From assembly GCF_030380815.1 (NCBI RefSeq), contig NZ_JAUDUY010000002.1:248001-312000 (forward strand): 64,000 nt of DNA. Direction: 5' to 3'. Made by a program: the position numbers and the translations under genes. Under the pieces are notes generated by a model that had not been told where the DNA came from, searched no databases, and saw only the letters and a program-made list of their open reading frames with translations. Below, one piece after another: positions 52,734-60,505 of this stretch. The first letter of the stretch is position 1. The number at the start of each line of letters is the position of its first letter. The stretch comes from Robiginitalea aurantiaca (GTDB taxonomy: Bacteria; Bacteroidota; Bacteroidia; Flavobacteriales; Flavobacteriaceae).

Positions 52734-54464
52734 ATGGAATTGCTAAAAAAAAATTGCTGGGTCCTTGTACTTCTGTGCAGTCTGTCTGCCTGGGGGCAGG
52801 AGTGTCCCGATCCTATTTTTCCGGCTCCCGGCCAGAGCAATGTTTCGGTTATTTCCACCATTAGCTGGGAAGAGGTGGTCGGTGTAACCGGATACCAGAT
52901 TTCCCTTGGGAGCATCCCCGGGGGAAGCGATATTCTTGGAAGGACATCTACAGGATCTCAGGCTTCATGGACACCTCCCTGTAGTCTGCCAGATGATACG
53001 GAAATCTTTGTAACCATCTATCTTTTCTTCCTCAATCAGCCTGCCATTGCCTGCGACACTTATAGCTTTACCACAGAAATTGTGGATATAACGCCCGGGT
53101 GCACTACCCTGGCGAATCCTATTGACGGGGCGGTAAATGTACCCGTTCAAACCGACATCCGCTGGGATTGTAGCCCTACCGCTACCCAGTATCGCGTTTC
53201 CCTGGGCACGAGCCCCGGAGGCTCTGAACTTGTCAATGATCAGGTAGTTTCTGATTTACTGTCCTTAGATCCACCCGGTGACCTGCCCCCCGAAACCGAA
53301 ATTTTTGTACGAATCATCCCGGAAAATCTAAATGGTCTGGCCAGTGGTTGCGAAGAATACAGCTTTACTACCGGAATTGACACCCCACTGCCCGATTGTG
53401 CAGTAATGCTCTCCCCTGCCGACGGAGAGGGGAATGTACCCCTTTCCCCACTTTTACAATGGACGGCAGTACCCGGGGCCGAAGGGTATCGGCTATCCAT
53501 TGGGACGTCCCCTTTTCTGAATGATATTCTCGACAATGCCAATTTGGGGAATGTCACCGAAACAGACGTCCTCAATTTTGAACCCAATCGCGTGTATTAC
53601 ATTCGTGTGGTCCCATTTAATATTGCCGGGGAAGCCTTGAATTGTGAACAGACTAATTTTTCGACCATTCTGGGATGTGGCCCCTATTTTGATGCAGGAG
53701 GGAATCTGATCGATTTGAGCCCGCCTCTTAATTTTCCTCCTGCCATTGGTATTTGCGGGGAGGGAGATTCCACTGTACGCGCGGAAGATCCTGCCGATGG
53801 ATACCGATGGTACCGTATACCCCCCTTTGGAAGAGAAGAATTACTGGCCGAAGGGCCTGAATTTGAGGTTCCCGAAACGGGTGAATACCGTCTGGAGATC
53901 TATAACAATATATCAGGACCCGATGGCAATTTTGAATGTCGGAGCGAACAGGTCTTTACTGTTACCCAGTCCGAAGTTGCTGTTGTAGAGCGAACGGACG
54001 TGCAACTCGGTGCAGGGGTTATTACCATTGAAGTAATTGTCAGCGGTTCAGGGGATTATGAGTATGCCCTGGATGAAGGAGGGCCCTATCAGGATAGCAA
54101 CCGTTTTGTCAACCTTCCGATTGACAACTATCGCGTTTATGTCCGGGACAAAAACGGATGCGGGATTACCGAAACGCTGGTCGAGCCGGATTTATCCCTG
54201 GACGGCTTTCCCAAATTCTTTACGCCCAATGGGGATGGCATCAATGATACCTGGCAATATATTCCACCTCCATCCGGTATCAATACCATCCGGGAACTGC
54301 ACATCTTTGACCGGTATGGGAAACTCCTTGCACAGATCGATCCACGCTCCCAGGGATGGAATGGCACCTTTAACGGAAGCCCGCTACCCGCTTCGGATTA
54401 CTGGTTTCGGGCGGTAAACGAAAACAACCAGGTCCTGCAGGGTCACTTCAGCCTGAAGCGATAG
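52734..54464 (+). CDS. Secreted repeat protein with gliding-motility C-terminal domain (T9SS)
   Basis: 576 residues. Signal peptide (1-21, ending AWGQ). Three related beta-sandwich repeats (about 24-118, 119-213, 220-310), each starting with C-x-(3-4)-P and carrying G-Y-(Q/R)-(I/L)-S-(L/I)-G and a final YSFTT- or TNFST-like strand. A region with fewer motifs follows (320-480). The C-terminal CHU_C/gliding-motility domain starts FFTPNGDGINDTW (near 494-506) and has RELHIFDRYGKLL and a final GHFSLKR: a type B sorting signal for type IX secretion. Probable surface adhesin. Confidence 0.85.
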   Translation: MELLKKNCWVLVLLCSLSAWGQECPDPIFPAPGQSNVSVISTISWEEVVGVTGYQISLGSIPGGSDILGRTSTGSQASWTPPCSLPDDTEIFVTIYLFFLNQPAIACDTYSFTTEIVDITPGCTTLANPIDGAVNVPVQTDIRWDCSPTATQYRVSLGTSPGGSELVNDQVVSDLLSLDPPGDLPPETEIFVRIIPENLNGLASGCEEYSFTTGIDTPLPDCAVMLSPADGEGNVPLSPLLQWTAVPGAEGYRLSIGTSPFLNDILDNANLGNVTETDVLNFEPNRVYYIRVVPFNIAGEALNCEQTNFSTILGCGPYFDAGGNLIDLSPPLNFPPAIGICGEGDSTVRAEDPADGYRWYRIPPFGREELLAEGPEFEVPETGEYRLEIYNNISGPDGNFECRSEQVFTVTQSEVAVVERTDVQLGAGVITIEVIVSGSGDYEYALDEGGPYQDSNRFVNLPIDNYRVYVRDKNGCGITETLVEPDLSLDGFPKFFTPNGDGINDTWQYIPPPSGINTIRELHIFDRYGKLLAQIDPRSQGWNGTFNGSPLPASDYWFRAVNENNQVLQGHFSLKR

Positions 54465-54505
54465 GATTCCCCCACATGAAATCCCCTCCTTAAGGCGTTG
54501 TTTTG

Positions 54506-54513
54506 TATTTTTG
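54506..54513 (+). promoter_or_regulatory. -7 element immediately before uvrB
   Basis: TATTTTTG fits TAnnTTTG and ends 4 bases before ATG 54518; the transcript would be nearly leaderless. Confidence 0.35.
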
Positions 54514-54517
54514 ACAC

Positions 54518-56509
54518 ATGCAGTTTGAGGTTGTTTCAGATTTTTCACCGACCGGAGATCAACCGGAGGCCATATCCCAATTAAAGCAAGGAATTATAGA
54601 TGGGGAGCGGTACCAGACCCTGCTGGGTGTTACGGGTTCAGGTAAGACTTTTACCATAGCCAATACGGTAGCGGAGGTACAAAGGCCTACCCTGGTACTG
54701 GCCCATAACAAGACCCTGGCGGCTCAACTCTACTCAGAGTTTAAAATGTTCTTCCCTAATAATGCGGTAGAGTATTTCGTTTCCTATTACGACTACTATC
54801 AGCCTGAAGCCTATATTCCAACGACGGGCCTGTATATCGAAAAAGACCTCTCCATTAATGAGGATATCGAAAAACTGCGGTTGAGCACCACTTCCTCCCT
54901 ACTCTCCGGACGCAGGGACGTACTTGTAGTCGCTTCGGTATCCTGTCTTTATGGAATTGGGAATCCGATTGAATTCAAGAAAAATGTCATCAGGCTGGAA
55001 CGGGATCAGGTTCTGGCCCGGACAAAGCTGCTCCATCAACTGGTTCAGAGTTTGTATTCCCGGACTACTGCGGAGTTCCGAAATGGCAATTTCAGGGTTA
55101 AGGGTGATGTGGTTGATATTTTTCCAAGTTATGCGGATCACGCGTACCGCATTCACTTTTTCGGGGACGAAATCGAGGAAATCGAATCTTTCGATCCTCA
55201 CAACAATACGGTTCTTGAACAGTATGAAACGCTTACGATCTATCCTGCGAACATGTTCGTGACTTCCCCGGACATCCTGCAAAACGCAATTCACCAGATT
55301 CAGGAGGACCTCACCAAACAGATCGATTATTTCAGGGAGATCGGGAAACCCCTGGAAGCCAAACGCCTGGAGGAACGCACGAATTTCGACCTGGAAATGA
55401 TTCGGGAACTCGGTTACTGCTCAGGCATTGAAAATTACTCCCGCTATCTCGACGGAAGAGAGCCGGGAACACGACCCTTTTGCTTGTTGGATTACTTCCC
55501 GGACGATTACCTTATGGTGGTCGATGAAAGTCATGTGACCATCCCCCAGGTTCACGCCATGTACGGCGGTGACCGGTCACGGAAGGAAAATCTGGTTGAT
55601 TTCGGTTTTCGTCTTCCGGCAGCCATGGACAACCGCCCACTAAAATTTGAAGAATTTGAAGCGCTGCAAAACCAGGTGATTTATGTGAGTGCGACCCCGG
55701 CTGACTACGAAATGCAGAAAAGCGGGGGGATCTATGTCGAACAAGTCATCCGTCCTACCGGATTGCTGGATCCTGTTATTGAAATCCGGCCGAGCAAAAA
55801 TCAAATCGATGACCTGGTGGAGGAAATTCAGCAACGGGTGCTGCTGGACGAACGGACACTGGTGACCACACTCACCAAACGCATGGCTGAAGAATTGACC
55901 AAATACCTGACTCGCATCGACGTTCGCTGTCGCTATATCCACAGCGATGTGGATACCCTTGAACGGGTCGAGATTATGCAGGACTTACGAAAAGGAATCT
56001 TCGATGTGCTGGTGGGAGTCAACTTGCTGCGAGAAGGATTAGACCTGCCGGAAGTATCCCTGGTCGCCATTATTGATGCGGACAAGGAAGGGTTTTTAAG
56101 AAGCAACCGTTCCCTTACCCAAACCGTTGGAAGGGCAGCGCGACATCTCAGAGGTAAGGCGATTATGTATGCCGATAAGGTCACGGACAGCATGCAGAAA
56201 ACCATAGACGGTACCAACTACAGGAGGGCGAAACAAAAGGCCTATAACACCGAACACGGGATAACCCCAAAAGCACTGGTTAAAAACCTGGATAGTGCAC
56301 TGGCCCGCAATTCGGTGTCCACTTTTCATTTTGAAAAGAAAGAACGGGCCGCGCAAGAACCGGACCCGGCCTACCTGACTCCGGAGCAACGGGAAAAACT
56401 CATTCGCGACAAGCGGAGCGCCATGGAAAAGGCGGCCAAGGAACTGGACTTTATGATGGCGGCCCAGCTCAGGGACGAAATAAAAACCCTGCAGGAAACT
56501 TCAGGATAA
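54518..56509 (+). CDS. uvrB: Excinuclease ABC subunit UvrB
   Basis: Damage-verifying helicase-like subunit of nucleotide excision repair. Walker A GVTGSGKTFT near residue 40, damage-recognition beta hairpin YYDYYQPEAYIPTTGLYIEKD-type stretch near 92-112, DESHVTIPQVHAMYGG, YVSATPADYE, VGVNLLREGLDLPEVSLVAI and QTVGRAARH are intact. The C-terminal UVR motif (EKLIRDKRSAMEKAAKELDF...) binds UvrC. 663 residues, normal. Confidence 0.97.
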   Translation: MQFEVVSDFSPTGDQPEAISQLKQGIIDGERYQTLLGVTGSGKTFTIANTVAEVQRPTLVLAHNKTLAAQLYSEFKMFFPNNAVEYFVSYYDYYQPEAYIPTTGLYIEKDLSINEDIEKLRLSTTSSLLSGRRDVLVVASVSCLYGIGNPIEFKKNVIRLERDQVLARTKLLHQLVQSLYSRTTAEFRNGNFRVKGDVVDIFPSYADHAYRIHFFGDEIEEIESFDPHNNTVLEQYETLTIYPANMFVTSPDILQNAIHQIQEDLTKQIDYFREIGKPLEAKRLEERTNFDLEMIRELGYCSGIENYSRYLDGREPGTRPFCLLDYFPDDYLMVVDESHVTIPQVHAMYGGDRSRKENLVDFGFRLPAAMDNRPLKFEEFEALQNQVIYVSATPADYEMQKSGGIYVEQVIRPTGLLDPVIEIRPSKNQIDDLVEEIQQRVLLDERTLVTTLTKRMAEELTKYLTRIDVRCRYIHSDVDTLERVEIMQDLRKGIFDVLVGVNLLREGLDLPEVSLVAIIDADKEGFLRSNRSLTQTVGRAARHLRGKAIMYADKVTDSMQKTIDGTNYRRAKQKAYNTEHGITPKALVKNLDSALARNSVSTFHFEKKERAAQEPDPAYLTPEQREKLIRDKRSAMEKAAKELDFMMAAQLRDEIKTLQETSG

Positions 56510-56511
56510 AA

Positions 56512-56539
56512 AAAGCGCCCCAGAAGTCCGGGGCGCTTT
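56512..56539. terminator. Strong bidirectional terminator between uvrB and hsp20
   Basis: AAAGCGCCCC and GGGGCGCTTT form a ten-pair stem with an 8-base loop. The A and T flanks serve both converging genes. Confidence 0.85.
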
Positions 56540-56602
56540 CCTAACTAACCAACTAAACAAACCAACCATTATGGGACCCTGGAACAGGGCCCGATAATCT
56601 CA

Positions 56603-57031
56603 TTATTTCCCAATTTCAATGAGGCGCTTGGCCTTGGGAAGTGCTTCTTCTTTTTTCGGAAGCACAAACTTCAGTATGCCATCTTTGTAATCTGCCTCAA
56701 TGCCGTCCTGATTAACACTCTCGGGCAATGTAAAGGCGCGTTTGAAAGAGGCATAATGGAATTCACGGCGGGTAAACTCCGGCTTTTTTTCCTCCTGTTC
56801 TTCCTGGGACTCCATGGAAATGGTCAGGACGTCATTGTCCAACTCGACGTTAAAGTCTGCCTTCTTTTTTCCGGGAATGGCCAGTTCAAGGACGAATTCG
56901 GTCTCGCCTTCCGCAATATTCACCGCAGGGAGATTCGTCTTGTACGAATCCATGCCTCCAAACCAATCCGGGGTAAAAACGTCGTTTAAAAGTCCTGGGA
57001 GTAAATCTGTATTTCTTCTTATTAAACTCAT
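56603..57031 (-). CDS. Small heat shock protein, Hsp20/alpha-crystallin family
   Basis: ATP-independent holdase. 142 residues from ATG 57031 (MSLIRRNTDLLPGLL). The alpha-crystallin domain covers about 40-130, with PAVNIAEGETEFVLELAIPG, DNDVLTISMESQEEQEE, RREFHYASFKRAFTLPE and GILKFVLPKKEE. The in-frame ATG at 57061 would add ten non-conserved residues. No HrcA (CIRCE) site is visible. Terminator shared with uvrB. Confidence 0.92.
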   Translation of the reverse strand: MSLIRRNTDLLPGLLNDVFTPDWFGGMDSYKTNLPAVNIAEGETEFVLELAIPGKKKADFNVELDNDVLTISMESQEEQEEKKPEFTRREFHYASFKRAFTLPESVNQDGIEADYKDGILKFVLPKKEEALPKAKRLIEIGK

Positions 57032-57190
57032 GATGCTTGATATTTTAATTAAACAATCCATTTCAGAATCGCTTAAATACAGTCAAAGGATATGCCGAAG
57101 CACAAAACCTGCCTTTTTGACGCCTTCATACTGTTTTCCACTGCCTTAGTGGCAGTGTTTAACGAGAAATACGAATGGGAAAGCTAAAAA

Positions 57191-57592
57191 CTAGTTGTAG
57201 TGAGCCTTGAAAATACCGATGAGCGTTTCGGGCGGAATAATGTTATCCGGGTATTGATGCATCAGGACAAGCACCTGATCTATAGCCGAAGGGGGAAGGC
57301 CCAGGCGAAGGCCTATATTATGCAATTTATCGATTTCCTTAAAGGTCTGGCTCCGGTCGACATTCATCATGAGGACCAGACGGTGGAATTGCAAAATCCG
57401 GTCTAGCAGGGTTTTGGGAATGATATTCGGGGCCGGAGATTCAAAAAGGGATTCAAAATCTTCCCGATGCACGCCGAGTTGTTCCGCAACGCCCCATAAA
57501 AAATCGAATTCGGTGAGTTCGACTTCCTTGTCCGCACGGGCCAGGGAGATCATCTCCGATAGGATGCTGAGTTTTTCTTTATAACTGTTCAT
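57191..57592 (-). CDS. TerB-like helical protein
   Basis: 133 residues, all-helical. The N-terminal half (EKLSILSEMISLARADKEVE, then FDFLWGVAEQLGV) resembles the TerB tellurite-resistance-like fold, in which acidic residues may bind metal. Homologues near uvrB in flavobacteria are, as I recall, sometimes labelled as excinuclease subunit B; no nuclease or helicase motif is present, so that name should not be used. Function unknown. Confidence 0.65.
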   Translation of the reverse strand: MNSYKEKLSILSEMISLARADKEVELTEFDFLWGVAEQLGVHREDFESLFESPAPNIIPKTLLDRILQFHRLVLMMNVDRSQTFKEIDKLHNIGLRLGLPPSAIDQVLVLMHQYPDNIIPPETLIGIFKAHYN

Positions 57593-57701
57593 GCATTGAG
57601 TTTGAGCAACGCGCTACTACTTAAACAACGTTTTTACAGATTTCGTATGCTTATTAGATATAATACAGGTTTTATGGACAGCGGTTAGCCTGAACACAAG
57701 A

Positions 57702-57727
57702 AAACCCGATGGTAAGCCATCGGGTTT
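57702..57727 (-). terminator. Terminator for the small secreted protein gene
   Basis: AAACCCGATGG (57702-57712) and CCATCGGGTTT (57717-57727) form an eleven-pair stem with a 4-base loop, just after the gene's stop at 57751. Confidence 0.8.
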
Positions 57728-57750
57728 ATAATCATTCATGTAAGCTGGAA

Positions 57751-58095
57751 TCAGGCCTTAATCCGAATGGGCAAATGATACAATTTCCCTTCTTCGAAGT
57801 CCTGATCGCCCAACTTGTGATAATTCAGGCGGGCCTTTACATATCCTTCCAGTCGATCATCTTCAGTTTCCACAGAGAGTACGACAATTTCGTTTTCACT
57901 ATTGAGCGTAAAACGGACAAATGCGGTAAGGTCTCCTTTGCTTTGGATTTCAAATCTGTTCTTCCTCAACAGATCTGAAATCTGTGTGCAAATTTCAGAC
58001 TCGGGGTCTTTTGGGCTTGATTCCCCTTCAAAGGCCAGGGCATTACTGGAAATCAGCAGCGCGGCGGCTACCAGTAGTAAACTAACTTTTTTCAT
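57751..58095 (-). CDS. Small secreted protein of unknown function (114 aa)
   Basis: From ATG 58095 the product starts MKKVSLLLVAAALLISSNAL-A, a clean signal peptide with cleavage near Ala21. The mature part (EGESSPKDPESEICTQISDL, RKNRFEIQSKGDLTAFVRFT, ENEIVVLSVETEDDRLEGYV) looks like a small alpha/beta domain. Not recognised with certainty. The frame is open to 58230, but that part is poor in coding character. It ends in its own terminator. Confidence 0.65.
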   Translation of the reverse strand: MKKVSLLLVAAALLISSNALAFEGESSPKDPESEICTQISDLLRKNRFEIQSKGDLTAFVRFTLNSENEIVVLSVETEDDRLEGYVKARLNYHKLGDQDFEEGKLYHLPIRIKA

Positions 58096-58260
58096 GATGT
58101 TGATTGTTTGATGATTGATGAATAAATAGCTGTATGTGAGAATAGACGACAGCCCGATCGCTTTTGTTACAGAATTAATAGGTATTAACAATAAATTATA
58201 GCTTTTGTTTAATAATTCGCAATTCATCATTAAACTAAAGTGATGGGAATCTTCTGCTCA

Positions 58261-58433
58261 GCGGGGCATGGGAAACCCGGAAGTATACCATGTATGAGGA
58301 ATAAACGCTGACTGAAGCCCACCCTGGGAAGCAACTTGACATTCCAGTTATAAGGGCGATTTCATCCCTCTGGAATTTCGGGTTACCTCATAAAAGAAAA
58401 GGTTATGCCAGCTGGCATAACCTTTTCTTTTTT
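58261..58433 (+). ncRNA. Candidate structured small RNA upstream of the sucC terminator
   Basis: Bases 58268-58279 (ATGGGAAACCCG) pair with 58379-58391 (CGGGTTACCTCAT): eleven Watson-Crick pairs, one A-A mismatch and one bulged T. Inside, ATTCCAG (58341-58347) pairs with CTGGAAT (58370-58376), and AGGG with CCCT within it; CCCA/TGGG form a small hairpin at about 58318-58328. The terminator at 58392-58433 follows directly and has a good T run on the plus strand. No coding frame is credible and no plus-strand gene follows within 2 kb. It might be a 6S-type RNA or an unknown RNA; strand and existence are inferred. Confidence 0.35.
58392..58431. terminator. Terminator: perfect 40-base palindrome
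   Basis: The two 20-base halves (58392-58411 and 58412-58431) are exact reverse complements with no spacer. Flanking T runs occur on both strands, so it can end sucC (minus) and a plus-strand RNA. Confidence 0.8.
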
Positions 58434-58451
58434 ACAATAGATATATTTTTC

Positions 58452-59645
58452 TCAGGAAAGCACTTCCTTGACCTTGTCCGCCGCCTCCTGAAATTGCACA
58501 GCTGAATGAACCGCCAGACCTGAATTGTCAAGAATTTCTTTTGCCAGTTCGGCATTTGTTCCCTGAAGTCTTACGATGATGGGAACCTTAATGGCGTCGC
58601 CCATATTTTTATAGGCATCGACCACGCCTTGTGCAACCCTGTCGCATCGGACGATTCCACCAAAGATATTGATCAGAATTGCTTTAACGTTGGGATCCTT
58701 TAAAATAATCCGGAAAGCTTCCTCTACCCGTTTGGCATCAGCGGTGCCTCCTACGTCCAGGAAGTTTGCCGGCTCCCCTCCTGCCATTTTAATCAAGTCC
58801 ATCGTAGCCATGGCCAGTCCGGCTCCGTTGACCATACAACCCACATTCCCGTCGAGATCTACATAGTTGAGTCCGACAGACCGGGCTTCTACCTCTATGG
58901 GGTTTTCTTCCCTCAAGTCCCGCATCTCAGCATACTGCTTTCTTCTGTAAAGCGCATTGTCGTCAATGGTGACTTTGGCATCAACGGCCATGATCTTATC
59001 GTCTGAGGTTTTGAGGACCGGGTTTATCTCAAAAAGACTGGCATCGCTTTCCTCATAAGCCCTGTAAAGCGCCATTACAAAACGCGTCATCTCTTTGAAG
59101 GCAGTTCCGGAGAGTCCGAAATTAAACGCAATCCTTCTCGCCTGGAATGGCAATAACCCAACGGCCGGATCTATTTCTTCTGTAAAAATCAGATGAGGTG
59201 TTTTTTCCGCAACGGCCTCGATATCCATACCGCCTTCAGGAGAATACATAATCATCGTCCTGCCGGTAGCGCGATTGAGTAAAACAGACATATAGTATTC
59301 GCTGGTCTCATTCGGCCCGGGGTAATACACATCTTCGGCCACCAATACCTGATGAACTTTTTTGCCTTCAGCTGAAGTTTGTGGGGTCACCAGATTCATT
59401 CCGATGATTTGACCCGCCAGTTCCTCAACCTGTGAGAGGTCCTTTGCAAGCTTGACTCCACCTCCTTTACCACGGCCCCCGGCATGAACCTGTGCTTTGA
59501 TAACATGCCAGCTCGTACCGGTTTCCTGTGTTAGGGTTTTCGCGGCATCTACTGCTTCTTTCGCATTATGCGCCACTATTCCCCGCTGAACGCGGACTCC
59601 AAAACTGGAAAGGATCTCTTTACCCTGATATTCGTGTAAATTCAT
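58452..59645 (-). CDS. sucC: Succinyl-CoA ligase (ADP-forming) subunit beta
   Basis: TCA cycle step giving succinate, CoA and ATP from succinyl-CoA. 397 residues from ATG 59645 (MNLHEYQGKEILSSFGVRVQ); the frame is open nine codons further upstream. ATP-grasp elements include KAQVHAGGRGKGGGVKLAKD, and the CoA-ligase domain has CMVNGAGLAMATMD, GGEPANFLDVGG and NIFGGIVRCDRVA. The alpha subunit gene is not in the window. Terminates in a palindrome. A -7 element lies at 59670-59677. Confidence 0.96.
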   Translation of the reverse strand: MNLHEYQGKEILSSFGVRVQRGIVAHNAKEAVDAAKTLTQETGTSWHVIKAQVHAGGRGKGGGVKLAKDLSQVEELAGQIIGMNLVTPQTSAEGKKVHQVLVAEDVYYPGPNETSEYYMSVLLNRATGRTMIMYSPEGGMDIEAVAEKTPHLIFTEEIDPAVGLLPFQARRIAFNFGLSGTAFKEMTRFVMALYRAYEESDASLFEINPVLKTSDDKIMAVDAKVTIDDNALYRRKQYAEMRDLREENPIEVEARSVGLNYVDLDGNVGCMVNGAGLAMATMDLIKMAGGEPANFLDVGGTADAKRVEEAFRIILKDPNVKAILINIFGGIVRCDRVAQGVVDAYKNMGDAIKVPIIVRLQGTNAELAKEILDNSGLAVHSAVQFQEAADKVKEVLS

Positions 59646-59669
59646 GTCTTTTTCATCAGATGTTGGCTG

Positions 59670-59677
59670 CAAAAATA
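59670..59677 (-). promoter_or_regulatory. -7 element for sucC
   Basis: TATTTTTG on the minus strand, 24 bases before ATG 59645, matches TAnnTTTG. Confidence 0.4.
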
Positions 59678-59717
59678 GGAAACAGGCCTGACTTCCCCTA
59701 ATAGAAATAATATGGGT

Positions 59718-60359
59718 TTATTCAAGGGCATAATCCTCGAAATCCAGAGGGTCAAAATTCCTGAAATGGCCATTGAGTTCGATGAGCTCGCGGGTCCGGT
59801 TCAGCTGTCCCAGGACCTTAATGGTCTGTTCAAGATGGTCCAGTAAAAATTGGAGGCGAACTTTTTCACTGGTCAGCTGCAACAATTGATATTCCTGCTG
59901 AAAGGAAAGACCCATCTTGTGCGCAAGGGTAAAACTATTGAATACTTCTCGCTTAATGGGCCCAAAAGGCAGCTCCATTAAGGTGTAGAGCTCTTTGCAC
60001 GCATTCAGAACAGACTCGACAAGCTTCGGATCGCTATCCTGTATGGGATCCAAAAAGGTGACAACGCCCCCAGGATACAACTTATCATCCATCTGCGGAT
60101 CAAAGGTTATAACTTTAAAAACCTGACGGGCCACGCAAACAATATCCATAGCCCCTCCTTCATAGGTGTTGACGATCTCTTTCAACTGAACTTCTGTCCC
60201 GTAAACCATCGTATTATCTATGAATACCGGGATGCCAAAAGTGATTGCTTCGTCCATACAATCACGGATGAGGGCTTTGTATCGCGCCTCAAATATGTGC
60301 AGGGGCACCGTTTCACCGGGAAAAAAAACCGTCTGTAAGGGGAATAATGGGATTCTCAT
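59718..60359 (-). CDS. LON peptidase N-terminal (substrate-binding) domain protein
   Basis: 213 residues. RIPLFPLQTVFFPGETVPLH and IFEARYKALIRDCMDE are typical for the Lon N-terminal domain; no AAA+ or protease part follows, so it is a stand-alone substrate-binding-like protein. Role not known. ATG 60359, preceded by GGGAGG and a promoter at 60369-60399. Confidence 0.85.
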   Translation of the reverse strand: MRIPLFPLQTVFFPGETVPLHIFEARYKALIRDCMDEAITFGIPVFIDNTMVYGTEVQLKEIVNTYEGGAMDIVCVARQVFKVITFDPQMDDKLYPGGVVTFLDPIQDSDPKLVESVLNACKELYTLMELPFGPIKREVFNSFTLAHKMGLSFQQEYQLLQLTSEKVRLQFLLDHLEQTIKVLGQLNRTRELIELNGHFRNFDPLDFEDYALE

Positions 60360-60368
60360 AGGCCTCCC

Positions 60369-60399
60369 GAAAGATACAACGCAGGGAAACTATTGTCAA
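60369..60399 (-). promoter_or_regulatory. Promoter for the LON-domain gene
   Basis: TTG (60399-60397), a 20-base spacer, then TATCTTTC (60376-60369), one base off TAnnTTTG. Confidence 0.4.
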
Positions 60400-60457
60400 G
60401 TGGTTTGTAAATTGTTTCATTTGTAACATATTGTTTGTTTTTTAAAGCTGTTCCTTA

Positions 60458-60488
60458 TTGCGCATGCCCTTAAAGTATTCTAGTTTTG
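60458..60488 (+). promoter_or_regulatory. Promoter for lysA
   Basis: TTG (60458-60460), a 20-base spacer, and TAGTTTTG (60481-60488) fit the Bacteroidota consensus; the GTG start is at 60506. Confidence 0.5.
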
Positions 60489-60505
60489 CTTAAACCCTTT
60501 AAGTT

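Larger units (their letters stand above)
58096..58451. other. Intergenic 356 bases with a structured-RNA candidate
   Basis: No protein gene is supported. The part at 58261-58433 holds a long closing helix, an internal hairpin and a strong terminator (next entry). The left part (58096-58230) is AT-rich leader of the small secreted protein gene. Confidence 0.5.
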
